From NCBI GenBank assembly GCA_964533495.1, contig CAZHJU010000008.1, forward strand, positions 1 through 64,000: 64,000 bases of DNA, given 5' to 3'. Source of the stretch: Ga0077527 sp964533495. GTDB taxonomy: Bacteria > Pseudomonadota > Gammaproteobacteria > Burkholderiales > SG8-41. Below, piece after piece: positions 1 through 8,862 of this stretch. The position numbers and the translations under genes were made by a program. Within the stretch, counting starts at the first letter, position 1. Every line of letters begins with the position of its first letter. Under the pieces are notes generated by a model. It did not search any database, was not told where the DNA came from, and worked only from the letters and a program-made list of their open reading frames with translations.

Positions 1-560
1 TCGAGAAGGCGCACCCGGACGTGTTCAACGTGCTGCTGCAGGTGCTCGACGACGGGCGCATGACCGACGGCCAGGGCCGCACGGTGGATTTCAAGAATAC
101 CGTGATCGTGATGACCTCCAACCTCGGCTCGCAGATGATCCAGAGCATGCAGGGCGACGACTACCAGGTGGTCAAGCTCGCGGTGTTGGGCGAGGTCAAG
201 ACCCAGTTCCGTCCGGAATTCATCAACCGCATCGACGAGATCGTGGTGTTCCATGCGCTCGATGAAAAGAACATCGCGTCGATCGCGCGCATCCAGCTCG
301 CGTCGCTGGAGAAGCGCCTCGCGCAGATGGAGATGAAGCTCGAGATCAGCGACGCCGCGTTGAAGCAGGTCGCCGCGGCCGGCTTCGATCCGCTCTACGG
401 CGCGCGGCCCCTGAAGCGCGCGATCCAGGCGGAGATCGAGAATCCGCTGGCGAAGCTGATCCTCGAGGGCCGCTTCGGCCCGAAGGATGCGGTCAGGGTC
501 GACTGGAAGAAGGGCGGCATGGCGTTCGAAAAAGCCGCCGCCGCGGCTGCCGTGGAGTGA
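1..560 (+). CDS. clpB: ATP-dependent disaggregase ClpB, C-terminal part (cut by window start)
   Basis: The reading frame is open from base 3 and ends at TGA 558-560, so about 185 C-terminal codons are present. ClpB is a hexameric AAA+ chaperone that pulls polypeptides out of aggregates together with DnaK. Visible parts of the second AAA+ module are the sensor-1 region (MTSNLGS), the arginine-finger region (FRPEFINRIDEIV) and the sensor-2 motif (YGARPLKRAI) in the C-terminal small domain. The Ala/Glu tail is normal. The N-terminal domain, first ATPase module and coiled coil lie outside the window. ClpA or ClpC is less likely because the C-terminal region reads as ClpB. Confidence 0.93.
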   Translation, partial: EKAHPDVFNVLLQVLDDGRMTDGQGRTVDFKNTVIVMTSNLGSQMIQSMQGDDYQVVKLAVLGEVKTQFRPEFINRIDEIVVFHALDEKNIASIARIQLASLEKRLAQMEMKLEISDAALKQVAAAGFDPLYGARPLKRAIQAEIENPLAKLILEGRFGPKDAVRVDWKKGGMAFEKAAAAAAVE

Positions 561-589
561 GCGGCGGCGGAGGTTTCGCCTGCAAGTGC

Positions 590-636
590 CTGTTTTTCCG
601 GATGGCGGGCCAGCGCAGCACTGTTCGGAAAAACAG
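590..636. repeat. 11-bp perfect inverted repeat after clpB
   Basis: CTGTTTTTCCG (590-600) is perfectly complementary to CGGAAAAACAG (626-636) across a 25-base loop. No T-run follows, so it is not a standard intrinsic terminator. It ends two bases before the -35 element of the promoter at 639-667, which would suit an operator or an mRNA-stabilising 3' hairpin of clpB. Confidence 0.55.
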
Positions 637-638
637 CG

Positions 639-667
639 TTGACGGGGCCTTCCCCGGGGCGTAAAAA
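639..667 (+). promoter_or_regulatory. sigma70-type promoter in front of candidate small RNA
   Basis: TTGACG (639-644), a 17-base spacer and TAAAAA (662-667). Transcription would start near 674. No protein-coding gene follows on this strand before the terminator at 862-890. Confidence 0.5.
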
Positions 668-673
668 GAAGCC

Positions 674-890
674 AGAGATGCGCGGCACTGCGGGCCTGGT
701 ACCGGGGCTGCAGCGCGCGAAATTCCGGGCGATCGTCCGGATATCGCCTGCCGAGGCGACGGCCGCAAGCCGCTGCCGGCGTAGATCCGGACTGGTGGAA
801 TGCCATTCATCAAGGGACGCCGCTCTACGGTGGCGTCGCAACCGGGAAACCGGCTGCACCAAAGCCCCGCTCATGCGGGGCTTTTCTTTT
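674..890 (+). ncRNA. candidate small RNA of about 210 nt, unassigned
   Basis: The 413-base gap between clpB and the convergent lipocalin-like gene has no convincing ORF, but it has a promoter and an intrinsic terminator on the same strand bounding about 210 nt. Short helices can be drawn inside: GGCGAT/ATCGCC (about 728-748), CGGC/GCCG (about 760-773), GACGCC/GGCGTC (about 816-837) and CCGG-GAAA-CCGG just before the terminator. It does not show the signature sequences of RNase P RNA, tmRNA or SRP RNA. A 6S-like GAGATG is present near 675-680, but its expected 3' partner is not, so I leave it unnamed. Confidence 0.35.
862..890 (+). terminator. intrinsic terminator
   Basis: A perfect 9-bp stem, AAGCCCCGC / GCGGGGCTT, with a TCAT loop, followed by TTCTTTTTCCCC. 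It would end the candidate small RNA or clpB read-through. Confidence 0.75.
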
Positions 891-973
891 TCCCCTTTTT
901 TCCTTTTCCCTTTTTCCATTGGCGCGCGCGGCTGCGCCGCGCAATCTGCACAGCATGCAGCTGGCGGTGCCGT

Positions 974-2068
974 TCAGATTTCCAGCGGCTGCAGATAGCC
1001 GGTCAGCTCGAGGTAGCCGCGCCCGATCTCCCGCCCCTGGTGGTGCGCGCGCATGGCGCCTTCCCAGTAGACGGCGCCGGTGGTGGCCCGGGTATCGTTT
1101 TCCTGGTCGTCCATCAGGGGTTCGAGGCGGAATTCGAGGGTGCCGGCGGCGACGGCAAAGGCCACCGGATATTCCGCTCCGGTGCGGGGCGAGCGCCAGC
1201 GGCGCAAGGGCTGCAGCCGCACTTCCCCGGGGCTGAAGTCGCGCGTTTTGCCCGCGGCGTCGCGCCAGGAACCGCCTGCCCACAGCGTGCCGCCGCGCCG
1301 GTCGCGGATGCGGAAGGCCATGATTGCGCCGCCGTCGGCGAGATTGATCCCCATCCAGTCCCAGCCCGCGGCGTCCGGGTCAAGGTACGAGGACGACCAT
1401 TCATGATCGAGCCAGGCTTCGCCGGTCACCGGCCGCGCGGCGCTGCGGGCGCGCATTTCGCCCGTTACGCGCAGATGGGGAATGCTGTAGTAGTGGCTCG
1501 CGGATTCCGCGCGCGGTCCCTTGCGGCTGTAGCCCTGCGCGCCCTGCAGCAGGGAGGGCTGCTGCGGCGTCATGACCAGGTTCAGGCCCATGTCGCGCGT
1601 CTCGATCACGCTGCGGTAAAGGGGGCCGTCACGGACCAGTCGCCATCGATCGAGCCATACCCGGGTGTTTCCCGTGTCGCTCCCGGCCAGCCCGAAGCCC
1701 TGACGCGCCGCGCGCTGCGCGTGCAACAGGCTGCCGTGCCGGCGGTCGGCGATCGCGGCATGGGCAATGATCATGTGTTCGGGGCTGAAGCGGCTGGGAT
1801 TGCCGTCGGGCGGGCGCGGCCGCGCGCGGAAAAAAGTGATCTGGAATCCGCAGTCGGGCTGCCCCGTGCCGCGCAGCCATCCGGTGACGTACCACCACTC
1901 GATGCGGTATTCCGGGTGGCTGCCGTGATCGCGCGGGAAGGCGATCCGGTAGCCGGGGTTCACGGCAGCGAATGCGCCCTCCGCTGTTTCGGCGGCCTGT
2001 ATCCGCGGCATGCCGAGCGCGGGCAGGGCGGCAAGCAGCATCCGGCGTTTCGGGACGAAGGCGGACAT
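974..2068 (-). CDS. lipocalin-like secreted protein (AttH/CrtC-fold family)
   Basis: A 364-residue protein of the lipocalin-like / hydroxyneurosporene-synthase-fold family, usually annotated as a predicted secreted hydrolase. The N-terminus has KRR followed by a hydrophobic run and an Ala-x-Ala-like site near residue 25, so export is likely. Family features seen are EWWYVTGWL and FFRARP in the first half and WLDHEWSSS in the second. It is the last gene of an operon: the permease stop lies 6 bases upstream and the ATPase precedes that. AttH proteins normally sit beside such an FtsX-type ABC exporter, as here. The substrate is unknown. Confidence 0.82.
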   Translation of the reverse strand: MSAFVPKRRMLLAALPALGMPRIQAAETAEGAFAAVNPGYRIAFPRDHGSHPEYRIEWWYVTGWLRGTGQPDCGFQITFFRARPRPPDGNPSRFSPEHMIIAHAAIADRRHGSLLHAQRAARQGFGLAGSDTGNTRVWLDRWRLVRDGPLYRSVIETRDMGLNLVMTPQQPSLLQGAQGYSRKGPRAESASHYYSIPHLRVTGEMRARSAARPVTGEAWLDHEWSSSYLDPDAAGWDWMGINLADGGAIMAFRIRDRRGGTLWAGGSWRDAAGKTRDFSPGEVRLQPLRRWRSPRTGAEYPVAFAVAAGTLEFRLEPLMDDQENDTRATTGAVYWEGAMRAHHQGREIGRGYLELTGYLQPLEI

Positions 2069-2074
2069 GGCGGG

Positions 2075-4586
2075 CTACCAGTCTTCGCGCACGGCGCGGA
2101 TCATGTCGCCGCGGGTGGCCAGGCTTGCCGCGCAGCCCGCGGCAAGGGCCGCGCACAGCACGATGCCGCAGAACAGGACGGGCAGCAGCAGCCAGGGCAC
2201 GGCAAGATCCATGCTCCAGTGAAAGGACTGCCGGTTGATGACCCGGATCAGCAGCAGGCCGACGATGCCGCCGCAGGCCATTCCGCACAGGGCGCCCACA
2301 GCCGAACCCAGCGCGCCTTCGCCGGCGAGCATGACGGTGATCTCGCGCCGGGTCATGCCGAGATGGCGTAGCATGCCGAATTCCCGCCGGCGCGCGAGCG
2401 CCTGCGCGCTGAACGCGAGGGCGACGCCGAGCAGGCCGATGGCCAGCGCGGCGATCTGCAGTCCCCAGGTGACGGCGAAGGTGCGGTCGAAAATGTCCAG
2501 CGAGCGCCTGCGGATGTCCAGGTTTGTCGAGATTTCCGGTGTGCTGCCGCTGCCGATGGCATTGCGGATGCGGTCGATGGCGGCGTCTGCCGGCACTCCG
2601 GGGGCGAGCCAGGCCGCGATGTCGTTGACTTTGGCGTCCCCCGGTCAGCCTGATGTAGTCCGCGCGGTCGATCACGACCGCGCCGTTCTGCCGCGCGTAG
2701 TCGCGCCAGATTCCGGCGACGATCCAGTCCTGCGCCTGCCCGCCCAGCGGCAGCTGCAGACGGTCGCCGGCGCGCAGTTTCAGCACGTCGGCGACCAGTT
2801 CGCTGATCCAGGCCGCGGGGGGCGAGTCGTCCGGCAATGTCGCGGGCGCCTCCACCAGGGGCAGCGTCTGCGCGAATCCGCCGATGCCCGGATCGCGCGC
2901 GATCAGGGTCACCGGCGGCCGCTGCGGATGCAGCAGCAGATTGACCGAGCGCAGGAATTCGACGCGCTGCAGGCCGGGCAGTTCCGCGATGCGCCGCTGT
3001 CCGTCGGGATTCAGGTAGGCGGTTTCTCCGCCGGTTGCCGTCCTTGCGTAAATGTCCGCGGGCAGCATCTGGTGGAGCCAGCTGTCCAGCGAGCTGCGGA
3101 AGGAGTGGATCATCAGCAGCATCGCCACGACCAGGCTGAAACTGACCAGGATCGACGACACGCTGATGGCCGCATGGCGGGGCGTGGCGATCAGGCGCGC
3201 GAGGCCCAGGGCATGCGGCATCGGCAGGCGCAGGGGCAGTGCGCGCAGGAGGCGGATGGCGGCCGGCGGAAGCGCGAGCACCGATCCAGTCAGCAGCAGG
3301 GCGATGGCGGCATATCCCTGGAGAGGCAGTTCGCTATTGTCCGGAATCCACAGCAGGAGCGCCGCGCCGGCGATGAACGCAAGCCCGTATCCGGCCGACG
3401 CCGGTGTGCCTGCCCGTTCGGAAGGATCGCCGGCGCGCAGTCCCCGCGCCGGCGGCTGGCCGGAGATTTCCACGGCCGGCGCCAGCGTGCCGGTCACGGC
3501 GAACACGATGCCCAGCAGCAGGAACAACGCCAGCGTCACGGGCTCGACGTGCAGGTCCGCCTGCAATTGCCGGAAATATCCGGCGCCCAGGTCGATGCCG
3601 CGGGTGGCCAGCAGGCGCGCGGCAAGCAGCCAGCCGGCAGCGATGCCGATGACGCCGCCCACGGCGCCGATCGCGGCGCCCTCGGCCAGCAGCAGGCCCA
3701 GCACCGCGCGCCGCGAAACGCCCAGCGCGCGCAGCAGGGCAATCTGCGCGCGCCGCCGGAGTATCGCCAGGGTTTGCGTCGAATGGACGACGAAGGCGCC
3801 GGTGAACAGGGCGATCAGCGCCAGCATGTCGAGATTGGTCCGGTAGGCGCGGGTCAGCGCCGCGCTGCGCCGGTTTTCCGCGTCGGGGGACAGGGCGTGC
3901 ACGCCCGCCGGCAGCAGGCTTTGCAGCGACCGCTGCGCCGACAGCAGGTTGGCCCCGGGTTCCAGGCGGACATCGATGCGATGCAGCGTGCCGGTCATGC
4001 CGAAACGCCATTGCGCCGCGGCGATGTCCATGATGCCCAGCGGCTGCCGGTGGGCGCCATCCGGCAGGATCGCGGCGACGCGCAGCCGCAGGTTCTCTGA
4101 GCCTGCCTGGAAATCCAGCCGGTCATCCACGCTGGCATTCAAGGCCCGCGCCGCCGCCGCCGAGAGCAGGATGTTGTCGGGGTCGAAGAGAGCGATGGCC
4201 GGCGGGGCTTCCCCGGCGAACAGCGCCGGCTGCAGTTCGCGGGCGCGCAAGACGTCGATGCCAACGATTTTCAGCGCCGGGGCGCCGGCATTGCGCGAGG
4301 CCTGGAATTCCAGCGCGGGACTGGCGGCGGCGATGCCGGGCAGCGTGGCGATGCGCGGGTACAGCATTTCGTCGAATCCCTGGCGGGGGCCGCGGATGAC
4401 GAGATCGGCTTCGCCGGCCAGTTGCAATGTAGCCCGGCGGAATTCGGCGGCCGCGCTGGCGTTGACCAGGTGCACGGAAAAGCCCAGCGCGACGCCGCTG
4501 GCGATGGCCAGCACGGCCAGCAGCGTACGCCCCGGGGCAATCCGCAGCGGTCCGCTGACCAGTGCCTGCCAGGCGGCGCGGATCAT
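2075..4586 (-). pseudogene. FtsX-family ABC permease (AttF/AttG-like), interrupted by a one-base frameshift
   Basis: Read from ATG 4586, this is an FtsX/MacB-type permease with an N-terminal membrane anchor, a periplasmic domain and paired membrane blocks. The first frame stays correct to about residue 648 (DYIRLTG). Homology then continues in another frame (DAKVNDIAAWLAPG) to the stop at 2075. Removing one base from the C5 run at 2638-2642 restores a single protein of about 835 residues. The start overlaps the ATPase stop by 4 bases (ATGA), implying translational coupling. All else looks intact, so a sequencing error in the homopolymer is as likely as real inactivation. Confidence 0.8.
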
Positions 4587-5248
4587 TCCGGGTGGAGAAC
4601 GCCGCCGTCGAGCCGGTAAATGCGGTCCGCGGATGCGGCGGCGGTCGCGGAATGCGTGACCAGGATGCCGATGCTCTGGCATGACCTGATCTGTTCGCGG
4701 AGCAGGGTCAGCACCTGGCGCGCGCTGCCGGAATCGAGGTTGCCCGTCGGTTCGTCGGCCAGCACGATTTGCGGCCGATGCGCGAGTGCGCGGGCAATGG
4801 CGACCCGCTGCGATTCGCCGCCCGACAGGGTGCCGGGGAAGCGGTGCGCCAGGGCAGCCAGGCCGACCGCTTCCAGCATCGCATGGGCACGCCGCTGGGC
4901 CTCGCGGTGCGCGGTGCCGTTGAGTTTCAGCGACAGCGCGGCATTGTCGAGCACGGTGAGATGGGGCAGCAGCAGGAAGGACTGGAAAACGAAACCCATG
5001 CGGGCGCGGCGCAAGCGTGTCCGCGCGCCGTCGTCCAGCGCCGTCAGGTCCCGGTCATCGAGCAGGATGCCGCCCGAGTCGGGCAGTTCGAGCCCGGCGA
5101 CGAGGTTGAGCAGTGTGGATTTGCCGGAGCCGGACTCTCCGGCGATGGCGATGTATTCCCCCGGATGCAGTTCGAGGCTGACGTCCTGCAGGACATGCCG
5201 GACATCCGGTTCCCGGTAGGCCTTGTGCAGGTGGCTGAGTCTGAGCAT
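4583..5248 (-). CDS. ABC transporter ATP-binding protein (LolD/MacB type)
   Basis: A 221-residue nucleotide-binding subunit that powers the FtsX-type permease encoded just downstream. Walker A GESGSGKST is at residues 37-45, the Q-loop Gln at 89, the signature LSGGESQR at 141-148 and Walker B IVLADE at 161-166, followed by PTGNLD. This is typical of the MacB/LolD/FtsE group of lipoprotein and peptide export or mechanotransmission systems. It is the first gene of the three-gene operon with the permease and the lipocalin-like protein, an arrangement like AttE(F/G)H. The operon is divergent from the Bug receptor gene. Confidence 0.9.
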   Translation of the reverse strand: MLRLSHLHKAYREPDVRHVLQDVSLELHPGEYIAIAGESGSGKSTLLNLVAGLELPDSGGILLDDRDLTALDDGARTRLRRARMGFVFQSFLLLPHLTVLDNAALSLKLNGTAHREAQRRAHAMLEAVGLAALAHRFPGTLSGGESQRVAIARALAHRPQIVLADEPTGNLDSGSARQVLTLLREQIRSCQSIGILVTHSATAAASADRIYRLDGGVLHPE

Positions 5249-5485
5249 GACGGACCGATTATTCCATGCGTGCCGCCGCCTTCACAGCCGGTTGCCGGCT
5301 GCACTGTGCGGAGAATGGACTGGACACGAGCGGTCAAGGCCGGCGGTGCCGTGATCGATGGATTTTGCGACGCAGCACGGGTTTCATGAAAATGTCGCCC
5401 GCTACGGCGTTTTCTTTTGGAGAATGGCCGATCCGTTGTTACCATGCCGTGCGGTCCGGTTATAAACAAAAGCATGGAGGAGTTT

Positions 5486-6454
5486 ATGGAGAAAGTATTG
5501 TTTCACGCGGGCGTCGCGGCGCTCGCGACAGCCCTCGCGGTGCCCGCTGCCGCGCAGAATTATCCGCAGCGCCCGGTGCGCATGCTGATTCCCTTCGCGG
5601 CCGGCGGCGCGACGGACGTGCCCACCCGGATGACATCGGCAAAACTTGCGGAACGGCTGGGTCAGCAGTTCGTGATCGACAACCGGCCGGGCCAGGGCGG
5701 CGCCCTTGGCGCGGCGGTTGCCGCGAGGGCCGAGCCCGACGGGTACACGATCCTGCAGGTCGCGACACCATTCGTCGTCAGCCCCCATCTCTACAGCAAG
5801 CTGTCGTACGACCCGCTGAAGGATTTCGTGCCGGTGACGCAGTTCGGCTCCGCCCCGAACGTGCTGGTGGTGCATCCGTCATTGCCGGCGAAATCGGTGA
5901 AGGAACTGGTCGCGCTGGCGAAAAGCCAGCCGGGCAAGCTGGACTGGGCGTCTTCCGGCACCGGCGGCGGGCAGCATCTGTTCGGCGAACTCTTCATGTC
6001 GATGGCCGGCGTCAAGATCACGCACATCTCGTACAAGGGCAGCGGCGCGGCGACGGCCGACCTGATCGGCGGGCAGGTCAAGATCGGATTTCCCGGCATC
6101 GCGATCGCCCTGCAGCACTACAAGTCGGGCCGGCTGCTGCCGCTGGCAGTGACTACCGCGCAGCGCTCCGACCAGATGCCCAACGTGCCGAGCATTGCCG
6201 AGGCGGGCGTGCCGGGTTACGAGGCGACCTTCTGGATGGGGATGGCGGTGCCCAAAGGCACGCCCAGGGCGATCATCGATTTGCTGAACCGGGAAACCAC
6301 CACGCTGCTGAAATCGGCGGATCTGGTGGACGGGTTCCGGCGCGCGGGAACCGACGCCGCGCCGTCGACGCCGGAGCAGTTCGGCAAATTCATCCATTCC
6401 GAATATGCGAAATGGGGCAAGGTCGTGCGCGAAGTGGGCATCAAGGGGAGCTGA
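5486..6454 (+). CDS. Bug/TctC-family periplasmic substrate-binding protein
   Basis: A 322-residue extracytoplasmic receptor of the tripartite tricarboxylate transporter (TctC/Bug) family, which usually binds carboxylates. The start at 5486 is preceded by GGAGG with 5-base spacing. An in-frame ATG at 5474 lacks such a site. A signal peptide is clear, ending LAVPAAAQ near residue 24. Family motifs seen are YPQRPVRMLIPFAAGG, GGALGAAVAARAEPDGYT, YKGSGAATADLIGGQV and the RSDQMPNVPSIAEAGVPGYE region. No TctA or TctB membrane partner is in the window, so it is an orphan receptor, as is common in betaproteobacteria with expanded Bug sets. The ligand is unknown. Confidence 0.92.
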   Translation: MEKVLFHAGVAALATALAVPAAAQNYPQRPVRMLIPFAAGGATDVPTRMTSAKLAERLGQQFVIDNRPGQGGALGAAVAARAEPDGYTILQVATPFVVSPHLYSKLSYDPLKDFVPVTQFGSAPNVLVVHPSLPAKSVKELVALAKSQPGKLDWASSGTGGGQHLFGELFMSMAGVKITHISYKGSGAATADLIGGQVKIGFPGIAIALQHYKSGRLLPLAVTTAQRSDQMPNVPSIAEAGVPGYEATFWMGMAVPKGTPRAIIDLLNRETTTLLKSADLVDGFRRAGTDAAPSTPEQFGKFIHSEYAKWGKVVREVGIKGS

Positions 6455-6482
6455 TTCCGGATCGGGCACAGCAGAAAAAGAA

Positions 6483-6510
6483 AAAAGCCGCGCCATGCGC
6501 GGCTTTTTTC
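6483..6510. terminator. bidirectional intrinsic terminator
   Basis: AAAAGCCGCGC / GCGCGGCTTTT with a CAT loop, flanked by A- and T-runs. It lies between two convergent genes (the Bug receptor and the TauD-like dioxygenase) and overlaps the dioxygenase stop, so it can serve both. Confidence 0.85.
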
Positions 6511-7390
6511 ATGCCGCGCTGCGCTGCGGCCACATCGCCGCGAGCCCGTCGGCATCGGTGGCCGATATGGTGGTGCGGATCAGGTAGCGCGGTTCGTCGA
6601 GGAGCCACGGCCGTCCGCGGTGCAGCGTGGCGCGGTTGTCCCACATGATGACGTCGCCGTTGCGCCAGCGGTGCTGATAGACGTGCTCGGGGCGGGTGGC
6701 CAGCGCGGTCAGTTCGTCGATCAGCTGCAGCGCCTCCGCTGAATCCATGCCTTCGATGCCGCAGGTATGCGAGGCGATGTACAGCGCATCGCGGCCGTTC
6801 GCGGGATTGCGCCAGCGCATGCGCCAGCACACCGCGGGCATCGTCGCGCGTTCGCGCTCGGAGGCGAGGTGCGCGGCGATCTTGCCGCGAGAGTGGGCGT
6901 AGTCATGCCAGGCGTATGCGTTGTCGAGGCGCTTGCGCAATTCGGACGGCAGGCGTTCCCAGGCGAGGCGCATCGAGATGAATTCGGTTTCGCCGCCGGT
7001 GGTGGCCACCGTCCGGCCCGACAGCACGGAAGCCAGTGCCGGCGGAATCTTGAAAGAGCTGTCGGTATGCCATAGCTGGTTGGCGCGGGCGCGAAGTTCT
7101 TCCTTGTGGCCCGGCGGCACCAGCGAACCGTCAGGCTCGACGTTGGTGAGAATGCTGAACGGCGTGCCTTCGCCGCGGGAGGCTGCCTTGGCGATTTCCA
7201 GGGGACCGAAACGGCGGGAAAACGTCACCTGCAGGTCGTCGCTGACCGGCTGGTCCCGGAACACCAGCACCGAGTGTTCCTCGAATGCGGCACGCACGGC
7301 GCGGTAGGCATCGTCGCGGGCGGCGACCTCGGACATGCCGACGCCGCGGATTTCGGCTGCGAATCCGGGTCCCAGCGGTATGACTTCCAT
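6509..7390 (-). CDS. TauD/TfdA-family Fe(II)/2-oxoglutarate dioxygenase
   Basis: A 293-residue non-haem iron oxygenase. Members use 2-oxoglutarate and oxygen to hydroxylate taurine, phenoxyacetates, sulfate esters or other small acids. The iron triad is visible as WHTD (His108, Asp110) and NRATLHRGRPW (His257). Arg268 or Arg272 probably binds 2-oxoglutarate. The N-terminus GPGFAAEIRGV matches the TfdA/TauD start. It heads away from a PIN gene 20 bases upstream and a thioesterase gene, probably as one transcript. No sulfonate or aromatic pathway genes are next to it, so the substrate cannot be named. Confidence 0.88.
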   Translation of the reverse strand: MEVIPLGPGFAAEIRGVGMSEVAARDDAYRAVRAAFEEHSVLVFRDQPVSDDLQVTFSRRFGPLEIAKAASRGEGTPFSILTNVEPDGSLVPPGHKEELRARANQLWHTDSSFKIPPALASVLSGRTVATTGGETEFISMRLAWERLPSELRKRLDNAYAWHDYAHSRGKIAAHLASERERATMPAVCWRMRWRNPANGRDALYIASHTCGIEGMDSAEALQLIDELTALATRPEHVYQHRWRNGDVIMWDNRATLHRGRPWLLDEPRYLIRTTISATDADGLAAMWPQRSAA

Positions 7391-7410
7391 GGCGCTCCTC
7401 CGGAAAATGG

Positions 7411-7860
7411 TTAGTGGTGCTGGCGGAAGGATTTTACGCCCCCGCGGGCTGAAAATTCGGCGGGAGTCATGATATGGAACGGAAGGGCGCCGCTGCGCCT
7501 CATCGCCAGCAGGGCCCGGTCCTTACTGAGCAGGCAGCCGGCGCCGCTGCCCGCGGCGAGTTCGATGAATTTCTGGTCATCGGGATCCGCGCATTTCGGC
7601 AGCGGCCGCGTCGCCGGCGTTTCGACGAACTGCGAGCAGGCACGGCATGCGGCAATGCATGTGCTGCGCCGGGCCTCGTCCAGCGGCGGCTTGCGCAGCG
7701 GGTAGGCCAGCACCCGCGCGAGTTCATCGAGGCAGGCGGAGTCGATGCACACGACGGCCGCGCCGGTTTTCACCGCCAGCTTCAGCGGCAGCACCCCGGG
7801 GTCCTCGAACACCAGCCAGTCCAGCCATACATTGGTGTCGAGCACCAGCCGCAGCGCCAT
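7411..7860 (-). CDS. PIN-domain protein (putative toxin-type ribonuclease)
   Basis: A 149-residue PIN fold like the COG1569 'toxin component' family. Acidic metal-site residues appear in LVLDTNVWLDWL (near 8), CLDELARVL, ADPDDQKFIELA and LLSKDRALL. These proteins are Mg-dependent RNases or their relatives. No antitoxin-like gene is beside it. Instead it sits between a thioesterase (4-base gap upstream) and a TauD-like gene (20-base gap downstream), apparently in one operon, so toxin function is doubtful here. Confidence 0.82.
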   Translation of the reverse strand: MALRLVLDTNVWLDWLVFEDPGVLPLKLAVKTGAAVVCIDSACLDELARVLAYPLRKPPLDEARRSTCIAACRACSQFVETPATRPLPKCADPDDQKFIELAAGSGAGCLLSKDRALLAMRRSGALPFHIMTPAEFSARGGVKSFRQHH

Positions 7861-7864
7861 CGGT

Positions 7865-8326
7865 TCAGGCGGGATGCGGTGCCGCGGTTTTCAGCGATTT
7901 CCAGGTCGACGTCGCGTAGGCGATCAGTTCGCCCTGTTCGTCCACCAGTTCGGAGCGGAGGAAGGAGATGCTGCGGCCGTGGCGGATGAATCTGGCGGTG
8001 CAGCTCAGGCGGCCCACCCGTGCGGCCTTCAGGTACTGCACCTTCATTTCGAGCGTTGTCCCCGCGCCGCTGCTGCGATGGAGCAGGTGGCCCATCGAGA
8101 TGTCGAGAACGAAGGCGGTGATGCCACCGTGCAGGCTGCCCTGCGGGTTGAACATGAAATCATGGAGATCGAAATCGATGCGGCAGGTTTCGCCGGTGTA
8201 GGACAGTTCCAGTCCGAACAGGCGGGCGAGAAAGAATTTGCCGAAATCCTGTTCGTAAGTGGCGAGCGCCTGCTCGAAAGCGGCACGCGCGGCGGATTCA
8301 TCGATGCGGGTTTTGCGGGTCATCAT
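7865..8326 (-). CDS. PaaI-family hotdog thioesterase
   Basis: A 153-residue single hotdog domain. The motif NPQGSLHGGITAFVLD is the PaaI/YbgC-like catalytic helix region, where the HGG and the following Asp act in acyl-CoA hydrolysis. TTLEMKVQYLKAAR is the matching beta-strand segment. It hydrolyses acyl- or aryl-CoA thioesters in the cytoplasm; the exact substrate is unknown. It is the first gene of the minus-strand group thioesterase-PIN-dioxygenase. Confidence 0.85.
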   Translation of the reverse strand: MMTRKTRIDESAARAAFEQALATYEQDFGKFFLARLFGLELSYTGETCRIDFDLHDFMFNPQGSLHGGITAFVLDISMGHLLHRSSGAGTTLEMKVQYLKAARVGRLSCTARFIRHGRSISFLRSELVDEQGELIAYATSTWKSLKTAAPHPA

Positions 8327-8500
8327 CTTTCCGGAAAAGCCGCAATCCTAACACCGGCAATGCCGGCATCCCCGGCTTTGGCCTATTGGGCAAGCGGGTT
8401 TCTGCAACAAAAAATGAAGGAGAGGAGCACGCCGGGAAAGCATGGCGTTTGCCCGATCTGGTTCCTGGCGGCATGCCTGCCGGTGAACGTATCTGCCACG

Positions 8501-8848
8501 GTGCAACTGGTGCGGAACGGGCAGATGCGAGCCATTTCCGTATCTTCGCCGCAGCGCCTTGGCGGCGTGCTGGCCCAGGCTCCGATCTGGGCGGAGCAGG
8601 GCATCAAGGGCGCGATGACCAATTTCCACGCGGTGATGGCGCCGAAAGGCACTGACCCCGCCGCGGTGAAATACTGGGAGGCGCCTTACGCGCAGCTGGC
8701 CGCACAGGATGAATGGAAAAAAGATCCCGAGGCGAATCTCCGGGCGTGGAATTTTCTCGATGCCGCGAAAACCTCGGCGGCGGTGGCCGAATATGCCGGC
8801 GAGGTGGATGCGCCGGTCGGAACGCCGGGCTTGCGCAAAGCGCCTTGA
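8501..8848 (+). pseudogene. Bug/TctC substrate-binding protein, C-terminal remnant
   Basis: From 8501 the frame reads NGQMRAISVSSPQRLGG, AQAPIWAEQGIKGA, MAPKGTDPAAVKYWE and a C-terminal helix ending at TGA 8846-8848. This matches the last third of Bug/TctC receptors, including the RLGG..P.W.EQG and GPKG...VAYWE features. Upstream, 8383-8500 has no signal peptide or Bug N-terminal half in any frame. About two thirds of the gene is therefore missing. It lies 2 kb from the intact Bug gene and is probably a decayed relative. Confidence 0.72.
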
Positions 8849-8862
8849 TACGAGGTATATTG

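Noticed and set aside
674..860. 6S RNA as the identity of the clpB-downstream transcript.
   Set aside because: A GAGATG and GCGGGCC run resembles the 6S 5' strand, but the complementary 3' strand needed for the long closing stem is absent.
1629..4682. One 1017-codon minus-strand frame covering the permease and running on past the frameshift.
   Set aside because: Its last ~360 codons are out-of-frame Arg/Pro-rich translation; the true continuation is in another frame and the lipocalin-like gene occupies the same bases.
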